Part shown: one piece after another, positions 24,540 through 37,085 of the stretch
Layout: each line of letters starts with the position of its first letter
Numbering within the stretch: position 1 is the stretch's first letter
NCBI GenBank assembly: GCA_037013685.1
Contig: CM072892.1
Location: 22,139,501-22,203,500, forward strand
Direction: 5' to 3'
Origin: Acridotheres tristis
Taxonomy: Eukaryota > Chordata > Aves > Passeriformes > Sturnidae
Length of the DNA stretch: 64,000 nucleotides
Notes under the pieces: generated by a model
The model's database searches: none
Seen by the model: the letters and a program-made list of their open reading frames with translations, nothing else
Told to the model about the DNA's origin: nothing
Position numbers and translations under genes: made by a program

Positions 24540-24845
24540 ATAGAATCAAAAAATGGTTTGGGTTGGAAAGGAACTTGAAGATCACTTAATTCCAACCCCC
24601 GGCCATGGGCAGGGACTTTCCATTAGACCAGGTTGCTTCAAGCCCCATCTAATCTGGCCACGAATACTTCCAAGGATGAGGCATCCACAACTTCTCTGGG
24701 CAGCCTGCTTCAGTGCCTCACCATCCTCACAGTAAAGAATTTCCTCCTAAAATCTAACGAAAATCTACCTTCTTTCAGTTAGAAGCCACTCTCCCTTGTC
24801 CTATTGCTACATACCTTTGTAAAATATCCCTCTTATATTTGTTCC
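24540..24845 (-). mobile_element. CR1 LINE, 5'-truncated 3' end
   Basis: The plus strand starts ATAGAATC...ATGGTTTGGGTTGGAAAGG and continues with CCAACCCC..GGGCAGGGAC, ACTTCTCTGGGCAGCCTG and CTCCCTTGTCCTATTGCTAC. This is the antisense of the familiar avian CR1 3' region, whose sense strand ends in ATTCTATG-type repeats. The element is therefore on the minus strand, about 300 bp long, and lacks its ORFs, as is typical of dead CR1 copies. The 60-codon plus frame at 24553-24735 is its antisense and not a gene. Confidence 0.93.
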
Positions 24846-26152
24846 TAAACAAGCACATAAGTAGTCATCAAAAGTGTGGTTATTTAAAATTATGTATTTT
24901 GAATGTTATATTTCTGCATATTTTCAGTAAGACCTTAAACTTTGCCATTCTTCCTGCGCACATTACAGCAAAGACTTCTAAAGAAATTTCCTAGCCCTAG
25001 TGACATTGTCCTCTTGCATATTGCTGCTGAGGGGGTTTATTGTTTTAATTACTGTTAGTAGGCTGTAAGTTCTCAAACATCTCAAATTCCTTCACTGTTA
25101 AGAACAAGAGCATCTGAGTGTCAGTTTTGCTCGTGATGGAAAATTACAGGGTCAGATCTGCCTTTCTCACACAAATCTCCACCTCAGTGGAGCTTACACT
25201 GTGGAACACATAATATAGAAATTAGCAGGTTTTGACTACCTGCATTTATTTGATCTGCAACTACATGAAATGGCAGCACTTAATCCAAATGGAGAGGCTG
25301 GGACAAGATGGTCTTAAGCTCATAGATCTGCAAAAGTTGACAGGACTCATGAAACAAAGACAAAAACTGTGTGTTAAATAGAGCAGACTACAAATGAAGA
25401 CAAGAGTTAGAAAAAAACCACAATTGTGTTTACTCGTGAAAATATGCTTAATTCTCATGTACATATGCATTATTTTAGAGTCCATAATTACAGGATTGTA
25501 TTTTTTCACAGTACCCCATCTTGGACTGCACTGAGAAGGGATTTTTCCTATGTAATGAGCAGCTGCTTCAGATGATGGTTTCTGCTCATTGTTCAGGGTG
25601 TGGCCCCAGGCCTTATTTACTGCACATTATTCAAACCTGGCTCTAGAGATTTATTAATTTCCTTATGTGTTTTCCTATGGGCTTGTTATTACACTGTCCA
25701 AGAGCTTCACTACCCCAAGATCATTTATTTCCATATACCTGTATGAGAGGAGAGGGTATTTTAATTCCTATTTTATGGATGTGTGACTGAAGATGGTGTT
25801 AAAACATATTTGCTAATTCTGTGTGTCTACTCCAAGACACCAACAGCCTGACTGTGCTTGTGTATCACCATGGGTTTTGTGGACTCTCATTCAGTTAATT
25901 TGCAGCTTTAAGCACTCAGTGTTTCTGTAAAGTAAGCCCTTTGGGACCAAAAGGTCCCCTATAAAATAAGGAACACACAATTAAACAACCACTGGCATAG
26001 CAGCTGCTTCAAAAAAACCCTGAAAACTATCATATAGAAATGGTCACGTACAGAAAAAAAGTCAACTGTCAGGTCAGAATTTCCCTGCCTCAGCTGTAAA
26101 AGCTTCCCTTTCTCTCCTGCAGCCGCTTGTCTCACTCAGTACACACCTGACA

Positions 26153-26249
26153 AATGAGGCAGGGGTCCTACAGATGGTCTCTTTCACTGTGCAACTCTGA
26201 TTTACCTCAGAGCAGGTCCATCACATGCAGTGAATGAGGCAGGGGTCCT
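26153..26249. repeat. 17-bp direct repeat pair 80 bp apart
   Basis: AATGAGGCAGGGGTCCT occurs at 26153-26169 and again at 26233-26249. The intervening sequence is not obviously duplicated, so this may be the edges of a diverged duplication. Confidence 0.7.
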
Positions 26250-26378
26250 GTGAAGGAAACAGCACACAGTGATGTAGCTAAAACATGAGTTGTATAAGAC
26301 ACAGTCAGGCAGACAGAAGTGCTTGAAGAGGATAACTGGTCCTTCTCCATCATTCAGTTTTTGCATTAGTACCATTTG

Positions 26379-26416
26379 AAATGCCATTCTTAGAAATGAA
26401 ATGCCATTTTTAGAGT
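26379..26416. repeat. 20-bp imperfect tandem pair
   Basis: GAAATGCCATTCTTAGAAAT is followed directly by GAAATGCCATTTTTAGAG. It is a small local tandem duplication. Confidence 0.75.
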
Positions 26417-28494
26417 TTGTTGTTACTTTTACAGCAAAGAATTCTGTCAGGAAGCATCACAATGACACTTTTGTGGATTATCAGAAGGGACTAATCCATC
26501 ACGTGGGCCACTATAACCAAGGTAATAGAGTAAACGGGCTGCAAAGGTACCTCATCCTCCTTGGTGAAAACTGTCATTAGGAGCATGAAACACTGAGTGA
26601 ATTTCAGACCCTGGTGACAGCTGAGAAATAATGATGCAGAGGCTCTTCCAACCATTCAGTCCAAGTTATGCCTCTCTCCTCTCCAGCCCACCTCAGCCCA
26701 CTTTCTTCTCTTCACTGTCTCTGCCTTTCCTTTGCCCTCATCTCACCCCTCCAAACACTATTCCCCCCACTCCACAACCTTAGCTTCTTGTTCATCAACT
26801 GCTTATAACTATTTGCTTCCCTTCCTCTCCTTTTTTGCCCAGCCCTCCTTGCTCTGTCTTTCCATTCCTGTTTGGTGGCCCCACTTACTGACACTAGCTG
26901 ATTTAGAGCTTAGCAAAGAGGAAGCTTCTTGATTTGTTTTTAAATGGAAGGAAGGCATAATTCAGGACTTTTCCTTAAAATATAAAAAATTGCTGGTTTG
27001 GATAAACATGTCCACCAAAATTTCCACAAACAGTAGAAAGTGGCAGTGGTATGAACAACTGAAATGAAACCCCACTGGATGCACCAGTAAAAAAAAAAAT
27101 GATGATGCTATTAGTCTGTCTGTTGCATGTGGCAGGGGAAATGAGGATAAAAATTAAGGAAGTTGGTTAAGCAAGAGAGAGTGCTGCTGCCATCTCTTTT
27201 GAAGACTTACCATGGTTGGGTATATTAGCATTTGGGTGGCAGGCTTTCAAAGGCATGTGGAGTACTTGTATTCCTTTGTGAACTAGCCTGGTACCTTATA
27301 GATGCTAGCGTTTATTTGATATAGGCACCTGCACACATCTCAAGTTTGCATCAGCTGGATATACATGTCTTAACATCTCACAGTCACAAAAAAGAGGCCT
27401 TGGAGCAGGTCAGGTGTGAGGTGCATCCTTCCATCCCAATCGATAATGCTATAGCAGCATTATTTTTTCAAAACAGGCTGGAAAAATATTTGTCAAAAGT
27501 TTTAGCCCCTCTCAGATAGTCTGTTCTAATGCTTCTGTATCAGTACCAGTTTGTAACATCAAACTGAAATCTCCCACATTGCAGTCAAAGCTCATTTTCT
27601 TCCAACTCTGTCAACATCAGACATAGCAAATGGCTTTAATCACTTCCTCTTGGACAAAGCCTCTTACTATTTGAAGATACATTCCCCAGATCTTGCCTAA
27701 TATCTATACTTTCAAGACAGAAATATTAACCTGTCTAAAAGAAACAAATTAGCACTTCAATCTCTTTAACTTAATTCCTGGGCATCCAAGTTTATCACTT
27801 GAAAGGCCAGAGAGTTTATATGAACATTGAGAACAAGGCTCAAGGTTGCAAGTAGCCTACTGGCTTGCAGTAGACAAACCAAATTTCCCCTCACTTCTAG
27901 AAACTCACTGCAATTCAAAAAAACCTCACTGTAATTAAAAAAAAAGGGTGGGGGGAGGAGGGGAAAGAGAGAGTGAGGCAAATCTCACACCTGGATTCAA
28001 TTTCTCACACACTTTCAAAATCTTGATCTGGAATTTTGGGAAACTTGAGAAGATATATTCTGATAAATCAAGTCTATCATGTGTTACATTCCCTATGCAG
28101 AACAGAATAATTTCTTAGCAGTCTTTGATGAGGCTGAGAGCTGTTCCCATAGTCCTTTATGTCCAGTGCTGTGCCTTGAGTACAAACAAGATTTAATATA
28201 AAATGGTTCCCTGGAAACTGGAAGTCCAAATCCTTGGTGCATGTAGGTATGAGTACACACAGCATCCAGAATAGTAACCAGAAATGTCATAAACTTAAAA
28301 ATGTGGGATTTAATATTAATTAGATAGCATAGATTTGCCTTCAGTGTTAAAACAGTGAGCCCCCAGGGAAGCCAGGAGCCATTCCATGAAGATAGGGAAC
28401 AGAGGACCCTTCTCTGCCATAGGTGTTGTGGTGGGGGAACGTGAGCTGACAGCTCAAAGGCACAAGGAAAGGCTCTGTACTTTGTGTTTGCACA

Positions 28495-28640
28495 ACTGCT
28501 TGGGAGCGCATCCCTCGGTGATGTTATTCACAGGCCTTGGCCGACAGTAAATAAGACAGTGGAGCTTGATTCATGAGGGATGACAGGAAATCTATAATGT
28601 GTGGGCTCTATAATCTGCTCGCTACTGCGTAGCAAAATGA
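28495..28640. promoter_or_regulatory. Candidate conserved regulatory block
   Basis: An island of mixed composition with several CpGs (GAGCGCAT, CTCGGTGATG, GGCCGACAG, CTGCGTAGC) and A/T-rich factor-like words (TTATTCAC, AATAAGA, TCTATAATG) in otherwise CpG-poor DNA. It resembles vertebrate conserved non-coding elements in texture. That is judgement by eye, with no alignment. Confidence 0.3.
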
Positions 28641-29784
28641 AAGAACAACAGTCCAATTACCAAGTCCTTGCTGATCCCAAGCACATCCTCCAGATCTTGT
28701 TCTGCTCAGAGCAGTGGGAGTTTACTGGCAACAATGGAAACCAAGCTCTGGCACATACCATCTTCCATTTTGGGATGGCAACAGTATTTTGGAAGCAGCA
28801 GACTGCCTTACAGTAGATAAAAATGCAGCCAAGACTGTGGCATGATCTTCAGAGAAAACTTCTGGAGAGCGACAGGCCGCAGAGTTTAGTTCACCAAAGG
28901 AGTGTTCTCGCAGACAGCAATTGCTGCACTCCACTACAGGCACTGTCTGTACAGCCCAAGGGGCTGGTTGAGCCAGGGAGCAGTGATCTACCCAGCCTCT
29001 TGCTGTGTGGGGGACTGTAAACACCATTCTCTTTCCATAACACAAAACAATCAAAATGTAGCTTCACAAAACCAAACAGTCCAGCAGGACACAGCAGCCG
29101 GGATACAAATGATGACCAAAAAAACACCGTAAGGGGAAGGAGACAGAAGATGGGAGAGATTGTGTATTCTGGGGCCAAACAGAAGAAAATTGGCTGAAGA
29201 TAGTATTCATACCAGGTGCAGAATTGGCCCGAAAGACAGCAGGGATGAAGTCTGTGACAGAAGCAGCCACAGAGCAAACTGCCCTCATAACCACCAGCAC
29301 CAAAGACACGTGGAAATATGGAAGAAGGTTTCTTTCAGAAAAAACAGCCATGATGGCAGTGGGAGGGAGGAGGACTGACAGTTCCAGACAGAAGGAGAAG
29401 AAAATAATTTTGATTCCAACTGTGCCAGTGTCAGAAAATCCACGGGGAAGCCCAGGGCTGGGAAGGCACAGGACCACTCAGGTGAGGGTCCTGGTAGCTT
29501 AGAAGAGCCAATTCTCTCATTTTTCTCTAACCAAATGTATGTTTCATTCCTTGGGTCTCTGGCCCTTAACTCCTTTCAGATCTATCTTCTGCCCTGTAGG
29601 AAAGGGGCAAGGGGAACCTTTCCCACTCTGGCAACAGGTAAACAGCATGTCAGGGTGGGGAGAGGAGAACAATTTCACTCGATCCTTAGCAAAGGCCTTC
29701 TCTGCTGAGAACACACTCTGGGGACTGCCGCCCTTTTCCTGCTTCCCCCTACAACAATCTCTGCTGCCACCTCCCCTCCCTTGT
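28641..29784. other. Non-coding DNA with overlapping chance frames
   Basis: Several frames of 70-137 codons overlap on both strands (for example 28891-29277 and 29064-29477 minus, 29224-29502 plus). They overlap one another, have no recognisable domain, and lie in slightly G+C-richer DNA where stops are rarer. I do not call genes here. Confidence 0.5.
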
Positions 29785-30190
29785 TATCTGTCAGTAAACA
29801 GTAATTAAAGAAGTGGTCTGCTTGATAAAGCTCCCGCCTGCCCTCACACGGTGCTGCCCTCTCGGACGTGTCTAATTAAAATCCTGATGAGAAGATGAAG
29901 AAATCCCAGCAGCTGAGAGTCTGCTGACTCTCTGTGCTCGGCCTCTTCATTACTGACGAGGAGGCAGAGAGATAGAAAGGACCCCGGGAAATGCTCTGGC
30001 AGGCCAATCGATAGAGCCTTTGTGGGACGTGCTGCTCCGCTCAGGACTGCGTTCTGAACCGTGTGGATAATGAGGATGCTGGAGCGTGGCTCGCTGCATG
30101 GGGCTCATGGGGCTGGACTCCCGTGTTAGTCCTGCGACACTGCCGCTCCCAGGAGCGCGCTCAGGGTCCCTACAGCCTGGCAGCCGCCAT
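29785..30190. promoter_or_regulatory. Small CpG cluster with homeodomain-type sites (candidate enhancer or minor promoter)
   Basis: Roughly 20 CpGs occur in about 360 bp, far above the neighbouring kilobases, together with two TAATTAAA words (about 29802 and 29873), ATCGAT at about 30007, and GATAAAG and GGATAATGAGG. The combination suggests a conserved enhancer or a weak alternative promoter about 20 kb upstream of the ESRRB coding exon. No exon with firm splice signals was found here. Confidence 0.4.
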
Positions 30191-31684
30191 ACAGTGAATC
30201 CACACAGGTACAATAGCTGGGGCACTTGCCTGCCTCCCACCAATCCAGGAATCAGTGCTTGTAGTGCCAGAACCCTGTCAAACCTCTAAACACTCCATCA
30301 GTTCTATGCGAACACAGAGCGTGCACCTGTGTACATACAACTGCAAAATCCTGAGGGCCAGCACAAAGCTTCCCTAAGCAAAACCAGCACCACACACTGT
30401 ATTTAAATGTGTGCTTATACACGAGAACGCTGCTTTCACTGCTGTCCCAGGATTTTGTGCTAGAGTGAAAACGTTGGTATGCACAAAATGAAACAGCAAA
30501 AGTTTACACGATGTGCACAGCAATATCGTCATTGTGAATCACTACAGCTATCTTTAGACACACTTCACTTCATGCAAATATATCCACTACTTGTTTTTTT
30601 TCCTGTGGGAATTTTTTAATGTGAGATCAACTTTACCTGGAAATAAGCCATTTTCACTGTCCAATTCATGTTTATCTCAAACACCAGAGATTTCCTTGCT
30701 CTTCATTTCAAGATGAAAGGAATAGTAAAAGGATGGAAGCAGATCTATACTTTCTAAAGTTTGAAAGCACATATCAAGCACCTGCCTCTATGTCCCTTCT
30801 GAGACAGCAACAAGCCCACAGGAGGTACAGCACCCTGGGAATTAAGGTCATGTGCAAGAGTGGGAGTGTGTACATGGTTGCAAATACAAGTGCAGTGTAT
30901 GTGCATGAAGGACATGCACATTCCACATGTGAATCAATATAAGAGTGAGCTTTATTCAGTCTGAGTTCACACCTCTTGCTTCACAGACCACTACTGTTCA
31001 TGCAATCAAGTCCAGCAATAATTGATTCTCTTTTCAGAGTCTCATCTAAGTCCTTGTATATAGTTTATTCAACAGACTCGGTCACTTTCTTTCCCACTTT
31101 CTCAATTGTAATTACTTTTACAGACCACATATACTGGAGAAAAAAAAAAAATTAAACAAAATGAAAAAGAAACAAAAAAACTTGAGAAAGATATATTTCA
31201 TAAAAGTCTCATGAAGCAAAAAAATATTTGTTTCTGTTACAATTGCCATAATCTCTCCCCACTATCTCTCTTCTCGTGACAGGTTCAAGAAAAAGGAACA
31301 AATCATTCCTGGACTGGTTTAACATTGAGTTAAACTTGCCAAAAAACCCAAACCATCTCAAAACAGATAGTTGGGAGCAAGATACAATCAGCAACAGCAA
31401 GAAGTGATTAGGCAAATACAGAAGCTGTGGATTCAATGCTAAAAGCTCAGGAATGCTACTACAAAGGGATCTGGGGGAGTCCATTGGAAAAGACGAACGA
31501 AGAGGGGCAGCAGATGAGAGGTCCCATGGCAATGGTGACAGAAGCACTGTCACTGGGAAGTTCACAGCTTCTCTTGGCCCTCAGCCTCCCTTGGCAAGAG
31601 ATGCTGTTGTGCAGATCAAGGCAGCAGTGCTGGATGCACAGAGCTCACCATGCAATCCCTGCCTGTCCCACTACCTGTACTTGA
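30191..31684. other. Non-coding DNA, nothing recognised
   Basis: AT-rich sequence with an A-rich stretch at 31139-31178. No gene or known repeat seen. Confidence 0.55.
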
Positions 31685-31985
31685 TGGAATGACACATTGC
31701 TGCAGCAGCTAATAAATAGAAGTAATTTGATTAGCTTTCCCTAACTAGCGATAAGATCCTGACAAACCCTTTTTAATGCGTTTCTGGAGCAGGATGAAAT
31801 TGTTTCATTTGGCAAGCAGGGCCCCACGGGAGTTGCCTCCAAGCTCCTTTAGTGAGAGGTAAAAATATGCCAATCATTAATGAGGGGAGAATTACGGAGA
31901 CTTTAATGCAATCAGAAAAGAGGAGCCCTGAGGCAGCTGGGGAATAAAACCTGCCCTTAAATCAGAGGCAGGCAGCCGGAGCATG
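31685..31985. promoter_or_regulatory. Candidate conserved regulatory block
   Basis: Dense homeodomain and GATA-like words: GCTAATAAATAG, GTAATTTGATTAG, GCGATAAGATC, CCAATCATTAATGAG and TTTAATGCAATC. These are interleaved with GC-rich words and without simple repeats. The PBX/HOX-like AATCATTAATGA near 31872 is notable. This texture is typical of developmental enhancers. Inferred by eye only. Confidence 0.35.
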
Positions 31986-34900
31986 GAAATAAAGGCATAC
32001 ACAAGCATGTACATGCACACACACATACCTACCGCACACACACAGACCTTGCAGAGCTGCTGTAAATACACTGGGAGTTTTGCCTGGGCAACAAACACCT
32101 ATCTCAGCAAATGGTATCCATCTTCCCTCCAAAAGATTTTAAAAATCACAGTAAACGATATCGAATTGGCAGCCCCTTCCCTCTGCCAGGAGGGGACCAC
32201 TGCCCAACAGAATTGCAGGTTCAAACATTTATAAAGCCAGAGCCTTTTGTGAAGGAGGCAAGGGTGTCAAGCAGCAGCAGCGAAGCAGCTTTGCCAAGTG
32301 GAAAGGTGCCTCTCTCAGGGCCAGACTTGCTGCATGAACACAGCACGTATAAACTGCTCACTGTCCTGCACTCATGCCAGAGGCAGCACCTACTATAAGG
32401 TGAAAGGCACCTCCTCCCATCCCCTCTCCACTCCCTCCTCAACCACTTCAGTGAATCCCCTCCCTCATGCACAAATCATGTAACATTCATTCCTTAGCAA
32501 AACAGAAGTCTTAAAGCTGCTGGCATTTTCTCTGGCGCTGTGGCAGGCCGTAGTGGCCTGGCTAGTTTGTATTTTGCAGAGGTGTGTGTGTTCTTTCAGA
32601 AACTCCTCCTATGAAAGAAAGCATTCCATCTTTCTGCAGCAATTCTCTAACCCTTGCTTGCATAATACAGATAGCTGCATCAGCACAGACCATCCCAGAG
32701 AATGTCAGCTCCCAGTTTAATGGTATAAAAAGCAGGAGAGGAGTTTTCCCACATGTCTTTTAGATTCATCTTGTTTATTTGAAAATAATGAGCAAGAGTA
32801 CTGGGATATCAAACACCAGACATCTTTTCTCTGCCAGATACACAAAACGTGATGCTACAAAGGCTGAGCATGCAGGGCTTCAGCCCTTTTCCCTAGTTTG
32901 GATTAGCACTGACATACAGAGAAGCAACTGAACAGTGGCTGAGAACTCTGAGAGGAAAATCAGTTCTAATTTCTGGCTTTAATATACACTTGTGGGGATG
33001 TGAGACAACTGTTTCTTCCTTCCATAACTCCTTCACTATAGTGAGAGCGTGTGGTACCCCTGCCTTCTGCTAGGTGGAATTTCTGTCCCACTCAGCATGC
33101 ACTGAAAAACAATGCACTCCTGTATTAAGAAAGTTAGGCTGCTGCTTCTTCTGCCACTGAGATGTATCAGGCACCTCTGCCACAAAAAGGCTGTGCTTCT
33201 GCACCATATTCTCACATACTAGAGACATACTAGACAACGGTGGAACTAAAACACCAGGGCAAGTGACTACCAGCCCCTAAAAACAAAGAAGTTACAAAGT
33301 CACTAAGACAGAGTAAAATATTAAGAACAAGTAAAGAGGGTGCTGTCCTGAGACATGGAGCTTGAAGCTTAGCAGATAAGTTAAGGTACACAGCTGGCAC
33401 ATTCCCAAACATGTGTAAAGCACAGAGCTGCATGTCCCACTGTTAAATAATCGTAGAATACATAGAATCCCCAGATAAGGAGGTCTGCACATCCCTCAGA
33501 AACAACTCCTACTGAATACTTGAAGCCTATGATGATGAGCTCCCAAAGTAGTATTGCAAAGCTCTCTGTAGCTGAAAGTTCAGAATGAAAAGCACCTAAT
33601 AAGAAAAGAAAACCTGCGGGCTTCTCCCAAATTCTGTGTATCTAAGGCTGAGAGATCAAAGCAACTGTTGGCTATATCACTCAGCCAGACTTCATGACCT
33701 CAAAAGTCAGAGAAATCACTTTCCAGAAACACAAACAAGTGAGAAGACCCTATCACAGAAATCATCAAGACCGCAAAAAAGAGCTACCAGGAAATTCAGT
33801 ATGGCTATAGCACAATACTGTCTAGCATCTAGAAATTATATTTCTGCCCCTTTTGAGTCAGGGCCAATTTTGGCCTAAAGTCCCAGTTGAATTCAATGAT
33901 TTCTTCCAGTCAAGAGCTTTAGGCTATTCAAGACAGTTACTACACCTCTTCCCTGGTTCCACTTCTAATGGTGATCTGGGTTTTACTTTCACAGTCCAAC
34001 CTAGTTTGTGGTGGCACTCAAGCAAGCAGAGCAGCCTTGTGTCTCTCCTGAGCAGCAGGCAGAGGTCTGAGATGCTGTCACATACTGTGGCTCCACACAC
34101 AGGCCTGCCTTGCTGCAAGCAGCTCCTTCTCATTCTGGTTTGTTATGATTAAAAATGCACATCACCCAGCGAGGCCTTGGAGTGGAACTCAGCTGGAAAT
34201 TGGATCATTAATATTCCTTCTTATGCCCATTGCCACAATTTCTTACCTCTCCACAAGTGATTGCTAACAATGCAACAATTGAGTGTCTCAGACTAAAAGT
34301 GAACTCAAGACTAAAATGCCCACTGTTACTTCAATTTATCAACCTTTGTCCATACCCTGGCATCCCATCAAACTTAGGCCAGTGTGCTGCATGTCAGCTG
34401 TCTTTCAACCCTTTGAGCTGCCTTCCCTCAGTTTATCTACCAAAAGCTCTTAAGACCCATATCATCTTGAACCATCAGAAACAGGATTCAAGATTATCCT
34501 CATTCCCAAGCAGATGAAAACATAAGGAAAGGAAACAATTAATTCAAATAATCTAGCCACTCATGGTTTTAAATCTTGGTCACCACACTTTCCACACAGT
34601 TGAAGTACTCTAAATGGGTTGGAGAGATAAATGCAAAGCAAGGGTAGGACATACCACATGATGGAGAATCCCTCAAATGTACAAAGGTGGATATTTTCTT
34701 ATCTAGCAGAGTTATCTACACAAGCTCATGTCAATCCTATGTGCTGTTATTGCTGCTACTTATTAACTGGGCAAACTAGGAGACATGTGCAAATCCTCCA
34801 CCACTGCTAAAATGATCCTTTGACAAAAAGGGTCCAGAAGCATAGAAATGGCACAGGACACAGGGCAAGTGATTGAAATTCCCCAGAAGTCTCATTTTGT

Positions 34901-36639
34901 GCACTCATTGGCCTATTTGAATGTGCCTGCCTGTATGGTCTTTACATCAGACAGCAAAAAGCAGAATACGATCAGGACTAGAGCACTGATCATGGAAAAA
35001 TAAAAATGAATAGGCATATTTTCTCTTGGGACTTTAGCATCATCTCTGTGGACATTGGTACCAGGCAGAGGAAGTTTGTTCTTGCTTGTCACCTTACTGA
35101 GCTGAAGTTCCTTTGGCTGTGTGCAGCATGGTGTCCAAGAGGTTGAATATCTATTGAGAAGTGGAGAAACCTACTAGCCAGCAACTAGCATAAGGCAGCT
35201 GGGAAAACATCACTGCTCACAAGAATCTGGATGACAAGTATTCTGCTTCAAATATATATTAATTCTCCCTTGCCTTACTCAGCTACCTCCAAAACATCTC
35301 CTCCCAGCAGGAGTCTTGGGTGGATCAACTGCTTGGGACTCAAAGGATCTGTCACATATCACTGAAATACCCCTCAGGCTGAGGACTTGCTTCATGTCTC
35401 TCTCTATAACACAAATACAATACAAATATCTTCAGAATTAAGTGTTTGCTAATTATCACAAAGCCATGATTTAATTTTAAACTGCTCCTGCCACACACAA
35501 ATTTGCATGTTTGGCACTTGCATTTTGATGCCACTCTTTCTTTAGTTTTATTTTATGACAGAAAAAATAATTTTCAGTTAAAAAACTCTGACAGTAAAAT
35601 ACATAGATTCATTACCAGCCACTTCAGTGCAGAAACATGAATGGTGACCATCTCAGAGTGAAGGGCTTCAAGAACGGACCCAGCAGCATCAGCTCAAAGG
35701 AATTCAGAAAAGGACTTGTCCCATCAATCAGACAGAGTAAACAAAACTCTGACACAACAATTTGAGATAAGCACAAAGAAATAAAAGAAGAACCAGAGGG
35801 TCTGAAATTGTATGACTGGTCTTACCTGCTTAAAAATGTATACTTTTCAAAACCAAAAACCTAATAAACTTACTGTGCCACATCACAGACATTTCCCTTC
35901 AAGGAAGAGGAAGCAGCCACCTCCACTGCCTGTTCCCTTTGGCAAGCTCAGTCACTCACTGGCATCTCAGCTTAGGGCTCTGCTCACAAGGGCAGAGCCT
36001 TGATGGCTGCTGAAAGCCAACAGAGCTCCAGCAAACACAAATCTGCAGCCCACAGAAAGACAAGGCAAGTCTTACAAACATTTAATGTATTTTAAAGAGA
36101 CAATAGATAAGAACAAAGTTCTGCTACAGGATTTGTCAGCTCTGGACTCCTTTGAAGCTATACAACATGCAATCTCCACACAAGGACCAGTGACTTCTTG
36201 TGTGTCACTGAAAGCCACAAACTGTGGGTACCTCAGTCATTCAGCCTTCTATCAATGCTTGAGTGTCAGCTTTTCCTACCTGAACTGAGAGGCAACCCCT
36301 GAGTCTTCCTAATCCTCCAAGCCTCGGCCTCCCCAGCATTCCTGGTGCCAACTTACACACCTTTCTAGGCATCTCTCTCTGTGACATGACAAGGGCAGAG
36401 CAGAAGGTGCTTGTGGCAGTCTTGCTCAGGAAGCACTGACTACTGTGCCACAAATTAACCCTCAATTTATTTAAGGGGGTGCAGGCAGAAAAATCTTGAA
36501 AGGTTTCTTCTTTCCTGCCAATTTTTCCCATCTTCTACCTCAGCTCTGTCTGGATTCCCCCTTCCCCCTGTCCTCAGCTAGCACTGCCAGGCTCAGTCCT
36601 CCTCACCCTAGCCCCCCCTCCCCAAGGACAAGCAAAGTT
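31986..36639. other. Non-coding DNA, nothing firmly recognised
   Basis: Includes a short CA-rich patch at about 32010-32045 and a possible CR1 tail remnant at 33451-33490. Frames at 33636-34152 and 34230-34517 have no recognisable motif. No exon or RNA gene called. Confidence 0.55.
33451..33490 (-). mobile_element. Possible remnant of a CR1-type 3' tail
   Basis: GTAGAATACATAGAATCC resembles the antisense of the ATTCTATG tail repeats of CR1. The sequence that follows does not match the CR1 body convincingly, so this may be a very old copy or a coincidence. Confidence 0.25.
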
Positions 36640-37085
36640 ATTACAATAATGAATTAGCCAGGCTGCTTACTGCTGCCAGTGGCGAAGGCAATTATCCCAC
36701 TCCACGTCCCCAGCCACCGCTCAGCTCCCTCATAAAGAGAGGCTTTTGGGGCCGCTTTGTGCTTTGATTGGAAATGAAGAGATTGCTAATTAGGGAACCC
36801 CTGCTGGGATCGGGCTGGCAGGAACAATGGTGGAACGGACGGAGCACACGTCCATTTAGAGAGGGGGGAGAAGAGAGATATGTGAGTCCCTCTGTGATAT
36901 AGTGCATCCTCGACTCACACCATAAACAACAGGGCAGACAATTTTATAGAGATTTTCACCTTTTAAAGTATGCTAATTTGTTTATAGAAAGCAATAATTT
37001 GCTGTGTGTTTGCATAGGTCAAAGCCTGTAGTTTTTGTGTACAGTATGCATTGACGCATGCGTGCATACATTCGCTCCTGAAGAA
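36640..37085. promoter_or_regulatory. Candidate conserved regulatory block (strongest by eye)
   Basis: About 440 bp, free of simple repeats, is packed with factor-like words: AATGAATTAGCC, GGCAATTATCCC, CTTTGATTGG, TTGCTAATTAGG, ATAAACAAC (forkhead-like), ATGCTAATTTG, TTTATAG, TTTGCATAGGTCAAAG (octamer-like next to a nuclear-receptor half-site) and TGACGCATGCGTGCATAC. The texture matches deeply conserved vertebrate enhancers. No coding frame of note. Function is inferred; conservation was not tested. Confidence 0.4.

Larger units (their letters stand above)
24846..28494. other. Upstream non-coding DNA with small duplications
   Basis: AT-rich DNA without recognised genes. It holds the direct repeat at 26153-26249 and the tandem pair at 26379-26416. 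A purine-rich patch occurs at about 27938-27980. All frames are short. Confidence 0.6.

Noticed and set aside
24553..24735. 60-codon plus frame
   Set aside because: It is the antisense of the CR1 3' end.
28891..29477. Overlapping 128- and 137-codon minus frames resembling membrane proteins
   Set aside because: Hydrophobic character follows from pyrimidine-rich composition. The frames overlap each other and opposite-strand frames, and no family is recognised.
14425..30850. Two extended ERR half-sites (TTAAGGTCA) at 14425-14433 (minus) and 30842-30850 (plus), tempting as ESRRB autoregulation
   Set aside because: Eight fixed positions on two strands give about two hits by chance in 64 kb, exactly what is seen.
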